Shown here piece after piece: positions 60,002-61,559 of a DNA stretch of 61,559 nt. Source of the DNA: Pseudomonadales bacterium (lineage in GTDB: Bacteria; Pseudomonadota; Gammaproteobacteria; Pseudomonadales; Azotimanducaceae). Location of the stretch: assembly GCA_016779585.1 (NCBI GenBank), contig JADHNI010000009.1, forward strand, positions 1 to 61,559, read 5' to 3'. Within the stretch, counting starts at the first letter, position 1. Each line of letters opens with the position of its first letter. A model generated the notes under the pieces. It was not told the DNA's origin and did no database searches. It saw only the letters and a list, made by a program, of their open reading frames with translations. A program made the translations under genes and the position numbers.

Positions 60002-60029
60002 TTTTCTGCTCCCTAATCCCTGCTACGGA

Positions 60030-60341
60030 TCAACCAAGGTTGATCTGGACTTCTACACCTGCCGCCAGATCAAGCTTGGTCAGCGCATCTACGGTTTTTT
60101 CGGTAGGTTCAACAATATCCAGCAGTCGTTTGTGCGTTCGAATCTCATACTGGTCACGCGCGTCCTTGTAGACGTGCGGGGAGATCAGCACAGTAAACTT
60201 CTCTTTACGGGTCGGCAGGGGAATCGGACCTTTCACCTGCGCACCAGTGCGCTTGGCCGTATTGACAATTTCCTGGGTGGAAAGGTCAATCAGCCGGTGG
60301 TCAAAAGCCTTCAATCGAATTCTAATTCTCTGGTTTTGCAT
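60030..60341 (-). CDS. rpsJ: 30S ribosomal protein S10 (NusE)
   Basis: First gene of the S10 operon; also the NusE antitermination factor. 103 residues with [20 protein letters not shown] and [20 protein letters not shown]. Preceded by a 5' leader of about 165 bases with its own promoter. Confidence 0.98.
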   Translation of the reverse strand: MQNQRIRIRLKAFDHRLIDLSTQEIVNTAKRTGAQVKGPIPLPTRKEKFTVLISPHVYKDARDQYEIRTHKRLLDIVEPTEKTVDALTKLDLAAGVEVQINLG

Positions 60342-60382
60342 CCAACCCGTCTCCGTTGGGATTTTCTGGTTTCACAAAGTGC

Positions 60383-60410
60383 AAAAAGCCCCCTCCCCAT
60401 ATCGGGGAAG
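60383..60410 (-). promoter_or_regulatory. S10-operon leader hairpin with T run (attenuator candidate)
   Basis: On the minus strand CTTCCCC (60410-60404) pairs with GGGGAGG (60398-60392), loop GATAT; GGGC and five T (60387-60383) follow. It lies 42 bases before rpsJ. Position and shape resemble the L4-controlled attenuator of the E. coli S10 leader. Confidence 0.55.
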
Positions 60411-60506
60411 ACGCATTTAATGCTAGTGCTCTCTTCGAGCTACCCATGGCACCAAATCGATGCCCTGTTGTTGTCAACGCAGGGTACCCCTACGTCGAGG
60501 GCGCGA

Positions 60507-60535
60507 ATAATACGCAGGTTCAGCAGGAATTTCCA
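60507..60535 (-). promoter_or_regulatory. Promoter of the S10 operon
   Basis: On the minus strand TGGAAA (60535-60530), 17-base spacer, TATTAT (60512-60507), followed by the GC-rich discriminator TCGCGCCC typical of stringently controlled promoters. It lies between the tuf terminator and the leader hairpin. Confidence 0.6.
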
Positions 60536-60606
60536 GTCTTTAGGCTGAATTTCTGCGAATTTACCTGAAGGCCAGCGCGAGGATCCTAACGCCATGTTTT
60601 ATAAAG

Positions 60607-60636
60607 AAAAATGCCGGGCAGAAGCCCGGCATTTTT
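60607..60636 (-). terminator. Intrinsic terminator of the tuf (str) operon
   Basis: Perfect 13-bp stem AAAAATGCCGGGC (60607-60619) with GCCCGGCATTTTT (60624-60636), loop of four. T runs on either strand; it serves tuf on the minus strand, 18 bases after its stop. Confidence 0.95.
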
Positions 60637-60654
60637 AACTCTGGTTACGACGTG

Positions 60655-61559
60655 TTACTCAGAGATTTTGGTCACAACACCCGCGCCAACAGTTCGACCA
60701 CCCTCGCGGATAGCAAATCGCTGGCCTTCTTCCATCGCAATCGGCGCAATCAGCTCAACGTTCATATTCACGTTGTCACCAGGCATCACCATCTCGGTGC
60801 CTTCCGGAAGCTCGCAGGAACCCGTAACGTCAGTCGTCTCAAAAAAGAACTGAGGCTTGTAACCCTTGAAAAATGGTGTGTGACGGCCACCCTCGTCCTT
60901 CGACAGAACGTAGACCTCACCCTCAAACTTCGTGTGCGGCGTGATCGAACCCGGTACCGCAAGCACCTGACCACGCTCTACTTCCTCACGCTTCGTACCA
61001 CGCAGAAGTACTCCAACGTTCTCTCCCGCTCGACCCTCATCAAGCAGCTTGCGGAACATCTCTACACCCGTACAGGTCGTGGTCTGAGTGTCCCTGATAC
61101 CAACAATCTCAATCTCGTCACCCACCTTGATGATGCCCCGGCCAATTCGACCCGTAACTACCGTGCCTCGACCAGAGATAGAAAACACGTCCTCAATCGG
61201 CATCAAAAACGGCTGGTCAATCGCACGCTCAGGCTCAGGAATGTATTCGTCCAGAGTCTCTACCAGCTTAACCACAGCAGGTGCACCAATGTCTGATGTG
61301 TCACCTTCCAGAGCCTTCAAAGCACTACCAACAATGATCGGCGTGTCATCACCAGGAAACTCGTACTGGTCAAGAAGCTCACGAACTTCCATCTCTACCA
61401 GCTCCAGAAGCTCCTCGTCATCAACCATGTCCGCCTTGTTCAGGAACACTACGATGTAAGGTACACCAACCTGCTTCGACAGCAGAATGTGCTCGCGCGT
61501 CTGCGGCATGGGACCATCAGCCGCAGAACAGACCAGAATCGCTCCGTCCATCTGCGCTG
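60655..61559 (-). CDS. tuf: Elongation factor Tu, C-terminal about 301 residues (runs off window)
   Basis: Delivers aminoacyl-tRNA to the ribosome. The frame enters at the window end as [20 protein letters not shown] and covers the end of the GTP domain (G4 NKADMVDD, G5 region [10 protein letters not shown]) and domains II and III. The C-terminus is [15 protein letters not shown]. The residues before the first visible ATG match family sequence, so that ATG is internal. It immediately precedes the S10 operon, the usual str/S10 junction. Confidence 0.98.
   Translation of the reverse strand, partial: AQMDGAILVCSAADGPMPQTREHILLSKQVGVPYIVVFLNKADMVDDEELLELVEMEVRELLDQYEFPGDDTPIIVGSALKALEGDTSDIGAPAVVKLVETLDEYIPEPERAIDQPFLMPIEDVFSISGRGTVVTGRIGRGIIKVGDEIEIVGIRDTQTTTCTGVEMFRKLLDEGRAGENVGVLLRGTKREEVERGQVLAVPGSITPHTKFEGEVYVLSKDEGGRHTPFFKGYKPQFFFETTDVTGSCELPEGTEMVMPGDNVNMNVELIAPIAMEEGQRFAIREGGRTVGAGVVTKISE

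Overview
The window is one contiguous stretch of a Gammaproteobacterium chromosome. Gene order and protein similarity point to the Pseudomonadales/Cellvibrionales side, probably a free-living aquatic species. The evidence is the complete S10-spc-alpha ribosomal cluster, a large NAD-type glutamate dehydrogenase, and blocks that from memory match Pseudomonas order: TPR lipoprotein/hemA-prfA-prmC-moeB, lolB-tRNA-Gln-prs-rplY-pth-ychF, lipA-lipB-DUF493-dacA-rlpA-mltB-rodA-mrdA-rlmH-rsfS-nadD-proA, and uvrA/MFS-ssb. No rRNA, prophage, insertion sequence or CRISPR array was seen.

Layout. 1-2.4 kb: an RND efflux permease (cut by the window edge) and its periplasmic adaptor. 2.5-5.0 kb: MscS channel, crotonase, HD phosphohydrolase. 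5.1-9.8 kb: NAD-glutamate dehydrogenase interrupted by an in-frame amber codon. 9.9-12.2 kb: a GT-C-like membrane protein and the stub of a decayed methyltransferase gene. 12.5-14.6 kb: a stand-alone EF-G. 14.8-17.5 kb: an hvfABCX-type cluster for a copper-binding, oxazolone/thioamide-modified peptide. 17.5-21.7 kb: ychF, pth, rplY, prs, tRNA-Gln, lolB. 21.7-27.6 kb: TPR lipoprotein, hemA, prfA, prmC, moeB. 27.6-38.2 kb: lipoate synthesis and a long cell-wall/cell-shape operon ending in rlmH, rsfS, nadD and proA. 38.2-46.5 kb: 3-methyladenine glycosylase, LON-domain protein, uppP, ssb, MFS transporter, uvrA, PLP aminotransferase. 46.5-61.6 kb: rplQ back to rpsJ and the 3' part of tuf, all on the minus strand.

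The most unusual region is the hvf cluster. It has a secreted Cys-rich precursor with ten EGKCG/EGSCG motifs, a DUF692 multinuclear iron oxidase, a DUF2063 partner and a DoxX-family membrane protein. The DoxX gene has an in-frame UGA at codon 51, followed 6 nt later by a 9-bp hairpin. This could be a selenocysteine insertion signal, a nonsense mutation or a base-call error. An ECF-type promoter candidate and an intercistronic hairpin suggest stress-induced expression with more precursor than enzyme.

Several places look eroded: the amber codon in the glutamate dehydrogenase, the UGA in the DoxX gene, the methyltransferase stub, and the absence of ispE from its usual place between lolB and tRNA-Gln/prs. 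TGA and TAG both end other genes here, so the genetic code is standard.
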